A stretch of DNA of 5,093 nt from contig CANRAI010000080.1 in the NCBI GenBank assembly GCA_947628555.1, forward strand, positions 1-5,093, written 5' to 3'. This document shows positions 1 through 4,816 of the stretch, one piece after another. Below the pieces are notes generated by a model, which saw only the letters and a program-made list of their open reading frames with translations, was not told the DNA's origin and searched no databases. Origin of the DNA: an uncultured Clostridia bacterium (GTDB lineage Bacteria; Bacillota; Clostridia; Christensenellales; Borkfalkiaceae). The position numbers and the translations under genes are program-made. Positions within the stretch are counted from its first letter, which is position 1. Each line of letters begins with the position of its first letter.

Positions 1-114
1 TTTATCCACGGTCACGCCCGGCCAGTTACCGACGTGCGCCGTCGCGCCCGTCAAAGCGTTGAAAAGCGTTGTTTTCCCGCAGTTGGGGTTGCCCGCAAGA
101 GCAAAAGTTTTCAT
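1..114 (-). CDS. feoB: FeoB ferrous iron transporter, N-terminal 38 residues (cut by window edge)
   Basis: Only the start of the cytoplasmic G domain is in view; full FeoB is roughly 600 to 800 residues with a polytopic membrane part that moves Fe2+ inward. The start MKTFALAGNPNCGKTTLFN contains the G1 P-loop GNPNCGKTT at residues 8-16 (K14, T15), and HVGNWPGVTVDK at 27-38 is the FeoB-specific switch I region with the G2 threonine T35. The ATG at 114 has GGAGGTGG about eight bases upstream, inside the end of feoA, and overlaps the feoA stop. Despite the short length, the G1 plus NWPGVTV combination is diagnostic. Confidence 0.95.
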   Translation of the reverse strand, partial: MKTFALAGNPNCGKTTLFNALTGATAHVGNWPGVTVDK

Positions 115-344
115 TTAATATCCACCTCCACGCAGGCGGCTTCGACTTTACGCAAAGTGAGCTCGTATCCGCGTATTGTAATTTCTATCGGGTCGCCCAA
201 AGGGGCTTTCTTGCGCATCGTCAGCTCGGCGCCGGGCGTTACGCCCATGTCGAACAGCCTGCGGCGGATTTTTCCCTCGCCCGACACGTTCTTGATTCTG
301 CCGCTTTCGCCTACGGCAAAATCGCTTAACATTTTTGTTGCCAT
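111..344 (-). CDS. feoA: FeoA-domain protein, second copy
   Basis: This 77-residue single FeoA domain starts at the ATG at 344, five bases after AAGGAG. Visible features are LSDFAVGESGRI near residues 6-17, RRRLFDMGVTPGAELTM at 27-43 (the family turn), then APLGDPIEITIRGYELTLRK at about 47-66 and AACVEV at the end. The 'G-D-P-I-E-x-x-x-R-G-Y-E-L-x-L-R-K' strand pair is the form usually found directly before feoB. It differs greatly from the first feoA, so the two are old paralogs with probably different partners or roles, not a recent duplication. Its TGA overlaps the feoB ATG (ATGA, 111-114), so FeoA and FeoB are probably made in step. Confidence 0.92.
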   Translation of the reverse strand: MATKMLSDFAVGESGRIKNVSGEGKIRRRLFDMGVTPGAELTMRKKAPLGDPIEITIRGYELTLRKVEAACVEVDIK

Positions 345-380
345 AAATTCTCCTTATACCGATAATAGTATATAAATATT

Positions 381-390
381 AACCTTGGTT
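381..390. repeat. Short inverted repeat AACC-TT-GGTT between the feoA genes
   Basis: AACC and GGTT face each other across two bases in the AT-rich 75-bp spacer (345-419). It may be an operator half or a weak processing site. A possible -10 (TATACT, 367-372) lies downstream on the minus strand, but no -35 is visible, so an internal promoter is not supported. It shares TAACC..(A/G)GTTTA with 711-723 upstream of the feo promoter (10 of 13 positions). Confidence 0.35.
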
Positions 391-419
391 TATGTTTTGG
401 GGCAAAAAAATTCAGGGGC

Positions 420-632
420 TTACGCCACGAGAATTTTACCCGCCAGATTTTTATCGAGGCAAACCCTGCCTTCTTTGACGACGACAATAACGTTGCCGCC
501 GGAAGAAGAGATAAGGGTTATCTTTCCGCCCTCGCATATTCCCATTTCGTGAAGGTGCTTTTTAACTTTTTCTTCCGCCGCCACTTTGCGTACAAGCAGT
601 TCCGAGCCACGCGGCGCAATTGCAATAGGCAT
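420..632 (-). CDS. feoA: FeoA-domain protein, first copy
   Basis: This is a 70-residue, single SH3-like FeoA domain from the ATG at 632. FeoA is a small cytoplasmic protein that supports the ferrous iron transporter FeoB; its exact role is still debated. Visible features are KVKKHLHEMGICEGGKITLI, the family's 'L-x-E-M-G-I-x-x-G' turn (about residues 22-41), followed by GNVIVVVKEGRVCLDKNLAGKI and the ending LVA. That second half (R-V-x-L-D-x-x-L-A-x-K-I) is a FeoA subtype I associate with Firmicutes and is distinct from the next gene. A start at TTG 644 would add MRWY but includes the ribosome binding site. It is the first gene after the strong promoter, and 75 bp separate it from the second feoA. 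Confidence 0.88.
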   Translation of the reverse strand: MPIAIAPRGSELLVRKVAAEEKVKKHLHEMGICEGGKITLISSSGGNVIVVVKEGRVCLDKNLAGKILVA

Positions 633-635
633 ATA

Positions 636-642
636 CCACCTC
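636..642 (-). promoter_or_regulatory. Shine-Dalgarno GAGGTGG of the first feoA
   Basis: GAGGTGG lies three bases before the ATG at 632 (six bases from its GAGG core). It overlaps an in-frame TTG at 644, so that TTG cannot be served by this site and the ATG at 632 is taken as the start. Confidence 0.75.
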
Positions 643-643
643 A

Positions 644-661
644 AAAACTAAATTTAGGTTT
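644..661. promoter_or_regulatory. Imperfect palindrome in the feo leader, candidate operator
   Basis: AAAACTAAATTTAGGTTT pairs in eight of nine positions around its centre. It lies just downstream of the predicted transcription start and just upstream of the feoA ribosome binding site, a classic place for a repressor. The TTAGGTT half resembles halves of DtxR/IdeR boxes, but the two arms face the opposite way from the DtxR consensus, and it is not a Fur box. The regulator is unknown. Confidence 0.45.
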
Positions 662-674
662 ATTTTCAATATTT

Positions 675-702
675 ATTATAGCACGAAAAACGGCAATGTC
701 AA
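675..702 (-). promoter_or_regulatory. Sigma-A promoter of the feo operon
   Basis: The minus strand reads TTGACA (697-702), a 16-bp spacer, then TATAAT (675-680). Both hexamers are consensus and the spacer is one base short of ideal. The transcript should start near 668, giving a short leader of about 35 bases before the first feoA. Such a strong promoter in front of iron-uptake genes would be expected to need a repressor. Confidence 0.85.
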
Positions 703-768
703 CTAAAAAATAACCAAAGTTTACTTTTTTGAAAAAAATTTTTCGGGGATTACAGGCGGAATCAAATA

Positions 769-800
769 GCGGGCGGCGCGGAAACTTCCGCGCCGCCCGC
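769..800 (-). terminator. GC-rich perfect hairpin, probable end of the ddl operon
   Basis: The arms 769-783 and 786-800 are perfect inverted repeats; allowing for a loop, 13 G/C-only pairs close a 6-base AAACTT loop. It lies about 110 bp after the ddl stop and before the feo promoter, where a terminator is expected. On the minus strand it is followed by CTATTTGATT rather than a clean U tract, and a run of seven T comes only about 27 bases later, so it is not a textbook intrinsic terminator. An RNA-stabilising 3' hairpin would look the same. Confidence 0.55.
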
Positions 801-803
801 CCT

Positions 804-843
804 TTCGGCATTTATTAGACTTATTCGGCATTTATTTAGACTA
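804..843. repeat. Two-copy tandem repeat, about 20 bp
   Basis: TTCGGCATTTATTAGACTT (804-822) is followed by TTCGGCATTTATTTAGACTA (824-843), differing by one inserted T and the last base. It lies between the end of ddl and the GC-rich hairpin. Two copies cannot say whether this is a local duplication or part of a dispersed family. Confidence 0.8.
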
Positions 844-910
844 AAATAATATTATTTGAGGGCTTATTATAGCTAAAATACCTTAATATAACCGTCGTTA
901 TAGACAATGA

Positions 911-1999
911 TTATTTCTTTCCGACTTTCAAGGCGTTTTCGGGTAAATTTTCAAGTATGCCCGTAGTGAGAATAGTCTTGTGCGAGCGCGCGAAATCCCT
1001 TTCCGCCTGCTTTAAAACAGAGTCGAGAACGCTATAAAAGTCCTTGAAGCTCTTTGAAAACAGGTAGTACGCAAGCGAGCCGGGCACGGTGTTGACCTCG
1101 CTTAAATAAATGTCGTCGGAAATGATGAAGTCGAACCGCACGATGCCGCGCATATTCAGTTTCCGATAAACGTTATGCGTTATTCCACGGATGTGGTCCG
1201 CGGTTTCGGGGGGGATATCCGCGGGAATCACCGACCTGCCGCCCCCTTGATACTTGTCTTCGAAGCTTAAAATGTCGCCCTGCGTGACCGCTTCCTCACA
1301 TGCCGAAACGTGTATTTCGTCGTTGGCGAAGTAGGCGGCGCAGTTGATTTCCCGCCTGTTTTCAAGAAATTTTTCCACTATAACGGCATTGTCGTAAGTA
1401 AAGGCGCAGTCAAGGGCGGCTTTCAGCTCTTCGGCGTTCTCCACCCGCGCTATGCCTATGCTTGAACCGAGTGAAACGGGTTTGACAATAGCGGGGAAGC
1501 TCACTTTATCGCATACATGTGCGCTTTTTTGACGTATGTACAGGCAGGGCGCGGTTTTTACCCCAAGCCCCCCGAGAAGGATTTTCGTAAGATATTTATC
1601 CATAAACGCGGAGGATTCGAACATTCCCGCGCCCGCAAGCGGCAGATTCGCCGCCGCGCAGATTCCCGAAAGCCCGCCGCCCTCGCCGTAGCCGCCGTGG
1701 CAGCAGTTGAGGACGCAATCGACGGGAATATGCTTTTTTATCTTTCCGCGGGCGTTTAAAAGATACGCGCCGCCGTCCGCAATAAGCGCGGCGTTGCACT
1801 TCAAATATCCGCCGTTTTTGAAAGTTTTTATATCCGACAGCTTTTCTCCCGCGTAAAATTTACCCTCGCGGGAGATAAATACGGGCAGAACTTCCTTTCC
1901 GCCGTTTTCCAAAATATTGCAAGCCATAGTCCCCGTAATTACGGAGATTTCGCTTTCGTTGGATACGCCGCCGAATATCACGGCAACCTTTTGAGCCAT
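911..1999 (-). CDS. ddl: D-alanine--D-alanine ligase
   Basis: This 362-residue ATP-grasp enzyme joins two D-alanines with ATP in the cytoplasm, making the dipeptide used by MurF. Residues align closely with E. coli DdlB: E15 in GGVSNESEIS (D-Ala site), HGGYGEGGGLSG at 101-112, MDKYLTK at 133-139, the ATP lysine K173 in VKPVSLGSSIG, the EKFL hinge at 209-212, and the metal and substrate ligands R288, D290, E301 and N303 in RFDF and SEVNTVPGS. The sequence after NTVPG is SLAYYLF rather than the common FT..S.YP; I associate this variant with clostridial Ddl rather than with loss of function. The loop around residues 245-255 (SFEDKYQGGG) fits the lysine-bearing omega loop of D-Ala-D-Ala ligases. 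Nothing suggests a D-Ala-D-Lac (vancomycin resistance) ligase operon, since no vanH or vanX is beside it. About 30 residues beyond residue 332 form a C-terminal tail of unclear role. It is the last gene of the operon. Confidence 0.95.
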   Translation of the reverse strand: MAQKVAVIFGGVSNESEISVITGTMACNILENGGKEVLPVFISREGKFYAGEKLSDIKTFKNGGYLKCNAALIADGGAYLLNARGKIKKHIPVDCVLNCCHGGYGEGGGLSGICAAANLPLAGAGMFESSAFMDKYLTKILLGGLGVKTAPCLYIRQKSAHVCDKVSFPAIVKPVSLGSSIGIARVENAEELKAALDCAFTYDNAVIVEKFLENRREINCAAYFANDEIHVSACEEAVTQGDILSFEDKYQGGGRSVIPADIPPETADHIRGITHNVYRKLNMRGIVRFDFIISDDIYLSEVNTVPGSLAYYLFSKSFKDFYSVLDSVLKQAERDFARSHKTILTTGILENLPENALKVGKK

Positions 2000-2006
2000 A
2001 AAAAAA

Positions 2007-2014
2007 TCACCTCC
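2007..2014 (-). promoter_or_regulatory. Strong Shine-Dalgarno of ddl
   Basis: The minus strand reads GGAGGTGA followed by seven T and the ddl ATG, almost a full complement of the 16S rRNA 3' end. It lies in the 67-bp AT-rich murF-ddl gap (2000-2066), where I see no convincing promoter (TACAAT occurs but without a -35). ddl is probably read from the upstream transcript with independent, efficient initiation. Confidence 0.75.
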
Positions 2015-2066
2015 ACCCGATTTTTAAGCTTTGGTGAAAAAATATTATTATTGTATTTACTTATCT

Positions 2067-3659
2067 TTACATATAGACGTCGGGCAAATCGTTTAAAAAC
2101 AGCACGGCGTCGCCCTTTTTTATGTAGGTTTTCAACAGCTCCTGCGCGGCGGAAAGCGTGGGCACGGTATGGATTGAAGCCGGGTCGCCCCCGTTTTCGA
2201 TATAGCCCTTTTTGACGGGCGCGACAAGCGTTTCGCCCACGAGTATCACGTTGTCCACGCCGACAAGCTCTTTGCCGAGGGAGTAGTTCTCGCTCTCCTC
2301 CAAAATACCCAGCTCCACAAGCCCGGGCGTGACGGCGATTTTTCTGCCGCCGAACGAACGCAAAACTTCAATCGCCGCCGCAGCTCCCCTTACATTTGAA
2401 TTGTAGCCGTCGTCCAGAATGTTCACGCCGCCGCTTTCGATAAGTTGCAGGCGGTGCTCCACGAAATCCAGCCCTTCGACGGCTTTGCAGATTTCTCCGA
2501 GGGATAGCCCCAGCGTAAACGCAAGTTCGGCGGCAAGCGCGATATTTTCAGCCGAATGAGCGCCGAGAAGCTTAGTTTTTACCCTGCGGCTTTCGCCGCC
2601 AAGGGTAAGCGTAAACTCCGTGCCGCCGCAACCTGCCGAAACGTCCGAAAGGCAAGCGCACTTCCTTATTTTACTGCCGAAAGCGGCGAATTTATCAAAA
2701 CAATCTTCCGCAATTACCGTCTCATTGGCGGCGGCGATAATTTCGCCTTTCGCCCTTACTATATTTTCCTCCGAACCGAAACTTTCAAGGTGCTGAGGGC
2801 ATATCCCCGTTATAAGCGCGTAATCGGGCGGGCAGATTTCGCACAGCTCGGCTATGTCGCCCACGTGGCGCGCGCCCATTTCGGCTATAAGAATATCATA
2901 TTCCGAAAGGTCGTTTGAGTTTATGGTTAGCGCCAGCCCCAGCGGCGTGTTATGGCTGCGCGGAGTGGAAAGCACGCGATACTTCTCCGAAAGCAGCGCG
3001 CTTAAAATGTTTTTCGTACTTGTTTTGCCGTAACTGCCCGTTATACCCACTACTTTAATGTCGGCTGCGGCAAGCTTTTTCTTCGCGGAACGCACATAGC
3101 GTCTGTTGCGCGGAACTTCGTAAATTTTGCTTATAAGATTGGCAAACGCCGCAAGGGGCGCGCAAAGAAGTGGAAATACCGTCAAGGGCAGATATCTTAA
3201 AAGGGAGAAGATTTTATTTCCCCAAACATAGTCGGCGAAATTCAGCAAAGTTACCGCAAGATAGCAGAGGACGGCATTCAGAAGAAACAGCGCGACGTAA
3301 AGCCTTTTGAAGCGCGGCGTAGGCGCCGCGGGGGAGCGCAAAGCACGTTTATCGGCAATAGGACAGAGAATAAAGAACATTATGCACGGCACAAGCGAAA
3401 CGACCGCCGCGTATTCCCCCGCGAAAGAAAAGCAGAGAGCGAATACGGCGCATGAAAGCGCGCATAGCATAAACAGCGTAATCTGTCTTTTGAGATACGC
3501 ATTGTTTTTCTTACCGACCCAGCCGAACAGCTTTTTACCGCTGTAACCGCAGGACTGCAAAATCCCCAAAAGCTTATAAAAGGTGGCGGAAAACGCCGCC
3601 GCGAATACCAACGCCGCGGCTATACATTCCGCAGTTTTTTGCACAGAAATAAAAATCAT
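2067..3659 (-). CDS. murF: MurF-type Mur ligase with N-terminal membrane domain
   Basis: At 530 residues this is longer than a usual MurF (about 450). MurF adds D-Ala-D-Ala to the UDP-MurNAc-tripeptide with ATP, the last cytoplasmic step of peptide stem assembly. Residues 1 to about 180 do not look like the canonical UDP-sugar-binding domain; they hold about five hydrophobic segments, near 9-31, 59-78, 84-101, 119-140 and 153-175. From residue 203 the catalytic part is complete: P-loop VVGITGSYGKTSTKN (K212, T213), STPRSHNTPLGL at 231-242, IAEMGARHVGDI at 258-269, ITGICPQHLESFGS at 283-296, and RAKGEI at 302-307 with the lysine that is usually carbamylated. The C-terminal domain has EHRLQLI at 401-407 and ILDDGYNSN at 414-422. 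This layout resembles membrane-anchored MurF-like ligases I know from Clostridia. The next gene is ddl, which supplies the dipeptide, and that supports the MurF assignment over MurE or MurT. The ATG at 3659 overlaps the hydrolase stop. Whether the substrate is the free nucleotide or a membrane-bound precursor is not shown. Confidence 0.88.
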   Translation of the reverse strand: MIFISVQKTAECIAAALVFAAAFSATFYKLLGILQSCGYSGKKLFGWVGKKNNAYLKRQITLFMLCALSCAVFALCFSFAGEYAAVVSLVPCIMFFILCPIADKRALRSPAAPTPRFKRLYVALFLLNAVLCYLAVTLLNFADYVWGNKIFSLLRYLPLTVFPLLCAPLAAFANLISKIYEVPRNRRYVRSAKKKLAAADIKVVGITGSYGKTSTKNILSALLSEKYRVLSTPRSHNTPLGLALTINSNDLSEYDILIAEMGARHVGDIAELCEICPPDYALITGICPQHLESFGSEENIVRAKGEIIAAANETVIAEDCFDKFAAFGSKIRKCACLSDVSAGCGGTEFTLTLGGESRRVKTKLLGAHSAENIALAAELAFTLGLSLGEICKAVEGLDFVEHRLQLIESGGVNILDDGYNSNVRGAAAAIEVLRSFGGRKIAVTPGLVELGILEESENYSLGKELVGVDNVILVGETLVAPVKKGYIENGGDPASIHTVPTLSAAQELLKTYIKKGDAVLFLNDLPDVYM

Positions 3660-4381
3660 TGTCCCCCCCGCAGGAAGTTTAAAATTTTTCCGTTGAATTC
3701 ATCTGGATAATCCGAAAAGCAAAAATGCCCGCCCCTCATCACCTCGAAACGGCTGCCCGCGATAAGGCGGTGAAAGATTTCGCCCTCTTCGGCGGGCGCA
3801 GTGACTACATCGTCAGCGCCGTAAAGCAAATACGTACGGCATTTTACGGCGGCGGCGCAAGCGGACAAATCTTCGTTGACAATCTTTTTGTAGCTTTCGC
3901 GCATAACGGGCGGAAGCGTTCTGTATTCGGCGCTTCCGAAATGCCTTTCGGCAAATTTCGGGAAAAGCCGTTTCACGCGCCTGTAACGGGCGACTTTTTT
4001 AAGATATTCCTTCGAACGGGGCTTAACGATTCCTGCGCCGCCCGTAATTATAAGGTTTCCGCAGATTTCCTCTTGCATGGATAACGCCTTGAAGGCCACC
4101 CTTGCGCCGAACGAATGGGCGAGAATATTTATTCTATCCGCCCGCAATTCCTTTAAAAAGCGCAAAAGCCATTCGGCGTATCCGCCGACGTCCCACGGCT
4201 CGCCAAGCGGCGCGCTCGCCCCAAAGCCCGGCAAGTCGGGCGCAATCACTTCGTAATAATTTTTCAGAAATTCAATCTGATAATAAAAACTTTCCTTTTT
4301 CGAAAGATAGCCGTGGAGAAGCAAAATTTTTTCTCCCCTGCCGCGGCGTATGCAGGAAACGAATTTTCCGTCGATTAAAAT
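3656..4381 (-). CDS. Alpha/beta hydrolase, probable ATT start
   Basis: This is a 241-residue alpha/beta hydrolase if it starts at the ATT directly after the rimI stop. It is 222 residues if it starts at the TTG at 4324. The longer form is preferred: residues 1-22 (LIDGKFVSCIRRGRGEKIL and on) give the first beta strands expected before the oxyanion motif LLLHGYLS, the TTG form begins inside that strand, and AAGGAG sits six bases before the ATT. The TTG does have GGGGAG eight bases upstream, so it remains possible. In the long numbering the fold shows LPGFGAS after strand 4, the nucleophile elbow AHSFG with Ser90, the acid at D190/D191 in YGADD, and His219 in GGHFCF, giving a complete Ser-Asp-His triad. 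The first elbow residue is Ala rather than the more usual Gly, which the fold tolerates. There is no signal peptide, so it is probably cytoplasmic. The substrate cannot be told. The TGA overlaps the murF ATG (3656-3659), suggesting co-translation with a cell-wall enzyme; a lipase/esterase or haloperoxidase-like role would look the same. Confidence 0.85.
   Translation of the reverse strand: MLIDGKFVSCIRRGRGEKILLLHGYLSKKESFYYQIEFLKNYYEVIAPDLPGFGASAPLGEPWDVGGYAEWLLRFLKELRADRINILAHSFGARVAFKALSMQEEICGNLIITGGAGIVKPRSKEYLKKVARYRRVKRLFPKFAERHFGSAEYRTLPPVMRESYKKIVNEDLSACAAAVKCRTYLLYGADDVVTAPAEEGEIFHRLIAGSRFEVMRGGHFCFSDYPDEFNGKILNFLRGGQ
3663..3669 (-). promoter_or_regulatory. G7 run acting as murF ribosome binding site
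   Basis: Seven consecutive G on the minus strand end three bases before the murF ATG, inside the last codons of the hydrolase (CTG CGG GGG GGA CAA TGA). No AGGAGG-like sequence is closer, so the G run is the only purine-rich element that could pair with the 16S tail, with G-U wobble. Unlike the sites of the neighbouring genes it is not a good match. Confidence 0.4.
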
Positions 4382-4816
4382 TTACAGCTCCTTCGCCATA
4401 ACCAGACAGTCCTCGCCGTCAGAATAATACCGCGTACGCGCATACACGCCCGAAAATCCGTGTTTTAAATACATCTTCATTGCGTTGGAATTCGAAACGC
4501 GCACTTCCAAAAATATCTTTACGGCATTACGCTCGCGCGCGATATCTATCAACCTCTCCAAAATGGCGCTGCCCGTGCCCACTCTGCGGTAGGCTTCGGA
4601 AACGGCTACGTTTTCAATCTCCGCCGAATCGCAGGCAACGGTTACGCCGCCGTAGCCAACGATTTCACCGCCGTCCTCCGCCAAAATTCCCTGGAAAGTT
4701 TCGCTGCCGAAACTTGAAGCCAGCATCTGAAACGACCATGGTTCAAAGGGAAAGCACTCCTTTTCCATTTCGGAAATTTTTAAAATATCTTCATACTTCC
4801 ATTCGCGCAAAATCAT
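4382..4816 (-). CDS. rimI: RimI-type ribosomal protein N-alpha-acetyltransferase (GNAT)
   Basis: This 144-residue protein is a full-length single-domain GNAT. RimI transfers acetyl from acetyl-CoA to the N-terminal amine of a ribosomal protein (S18 in E. coli), in the cytoplasm. Visible signs are CFPFEPWS near residues 21-28, typical of the substrate-side loop of RimI; ENVAVSEAYRRVGTG at 68-82, which carries the acetyl-CoA pyrophosphate loop R-x-x-G-x-G (R77, G80, G82); EVRVSNSNAMKMY at 104-116, with E104 and Y116 matching the catalytic glutamate and tyrosine of RimI; and the YYSDGEDCLVM ending. The ATG at 4816 is chosen because GGAGGAGGG lies just upstream with good spacing and the ATG overlaps the tsaB stop. 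A longer frame reaching 4921 would run over tsaB and is not believed. The gene follows tsaB, as is common. Some RimI proteins in this context have broader acetylation targets, so the exact substrate is inferred. Confidence 0.92.
   Translation of the reverse strand: MILREWKYEDILKISEMEKECFPFEPWSFQMLASSFGSETFQGILAEDGGEIVGYGGVTVACDSAEIENVAVSEAYRRVGTGSAILERLIDIARERNAVKIFLEVRVSNSNAMKMYLKHGFSGVYARTRYYSDGEDCLVMAKEL
4388..4393 (-). promoter_or_regulatory. Shine-Dalgarno AAGGAG inside the end of rimI, serving the hydrolase
   Basis: The minus strand reads AAGGAG, then six bases (CTGTAA, which contain the rimI stop), then ATT at 4379-4381. The spacing is right for initiation at that ATT. No ATG or GTG lies in the hydrolase frame between the rimI stop and the conserved HG motif, so this ribosome binding site decides the start choice. 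Confidence 0.6.

Larger units (their letters stand above)
645..910. other. Intergenic region between ddl and the feo operon
   Basis: No credible coding sequence is seen in this 266-bp AT-rich stretch. In transcription order it holds a lone TATAAT at 866-871 with no -35, an AT palindrome (844-857, AAATAATATTATTT), the tandem repeat, the GC hairpin, a poly-A/T stretch (725-743), a small inverted repeat AAAGT-TT-ACTTT (716-727) and the feo promoter. Confidence 0.7.

Noticed and set aside
34..375. Plus-strand open frame of 113 codons across feoB and feoA
   Set aside because: It is antisense to two well-supported genes and has no family resemblance.
355..377. GATAATAGTATATA as a Fur box
   Set aside because: Only one GATAAT hexamer fits; the second and third units of the Fur consensus are absent.
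844..857. AT-only palindrome AAATAATATTATTT as operator
   Set aside because: It is low complexity, in an AT-rich spacer, and not placed at a promoter.
866..871. TATAAT on the minus strand as promoter of a small RNA ending at the GC hairpin
   Set aside because: No -35-like hexamer is found 16 to 18 bases upstream and there is no extended -10; the match is easily chance in AT-rich DNA.
911..1999. Ddl as a vancomycin-resistance (VanA/VanB-type) ligase
   Set aside because: No vanH, vanX or regulator genes are nearby, and the gene sits beside murF as a housekeeping ddl does.
2556..2918. Plus-strand open frame of 120 codons
   Set aside because: It is antisense to the conserved catalytic core of murF.
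3725..4084. Plus-strand open frame of 119 codons
   Set aside because: It is antisense to the hydrolase, with no ribosome binding site or recognisable domain.
3656..4816. rimI-hydrolase fusion by readthrough of the in-frame TAA
   Set aside because: The hydrolase frame does continue after the rimI stop, but the well-spaced AAGGAG before ATT explains separate initiation more simply, and RimI ends at its normal length.
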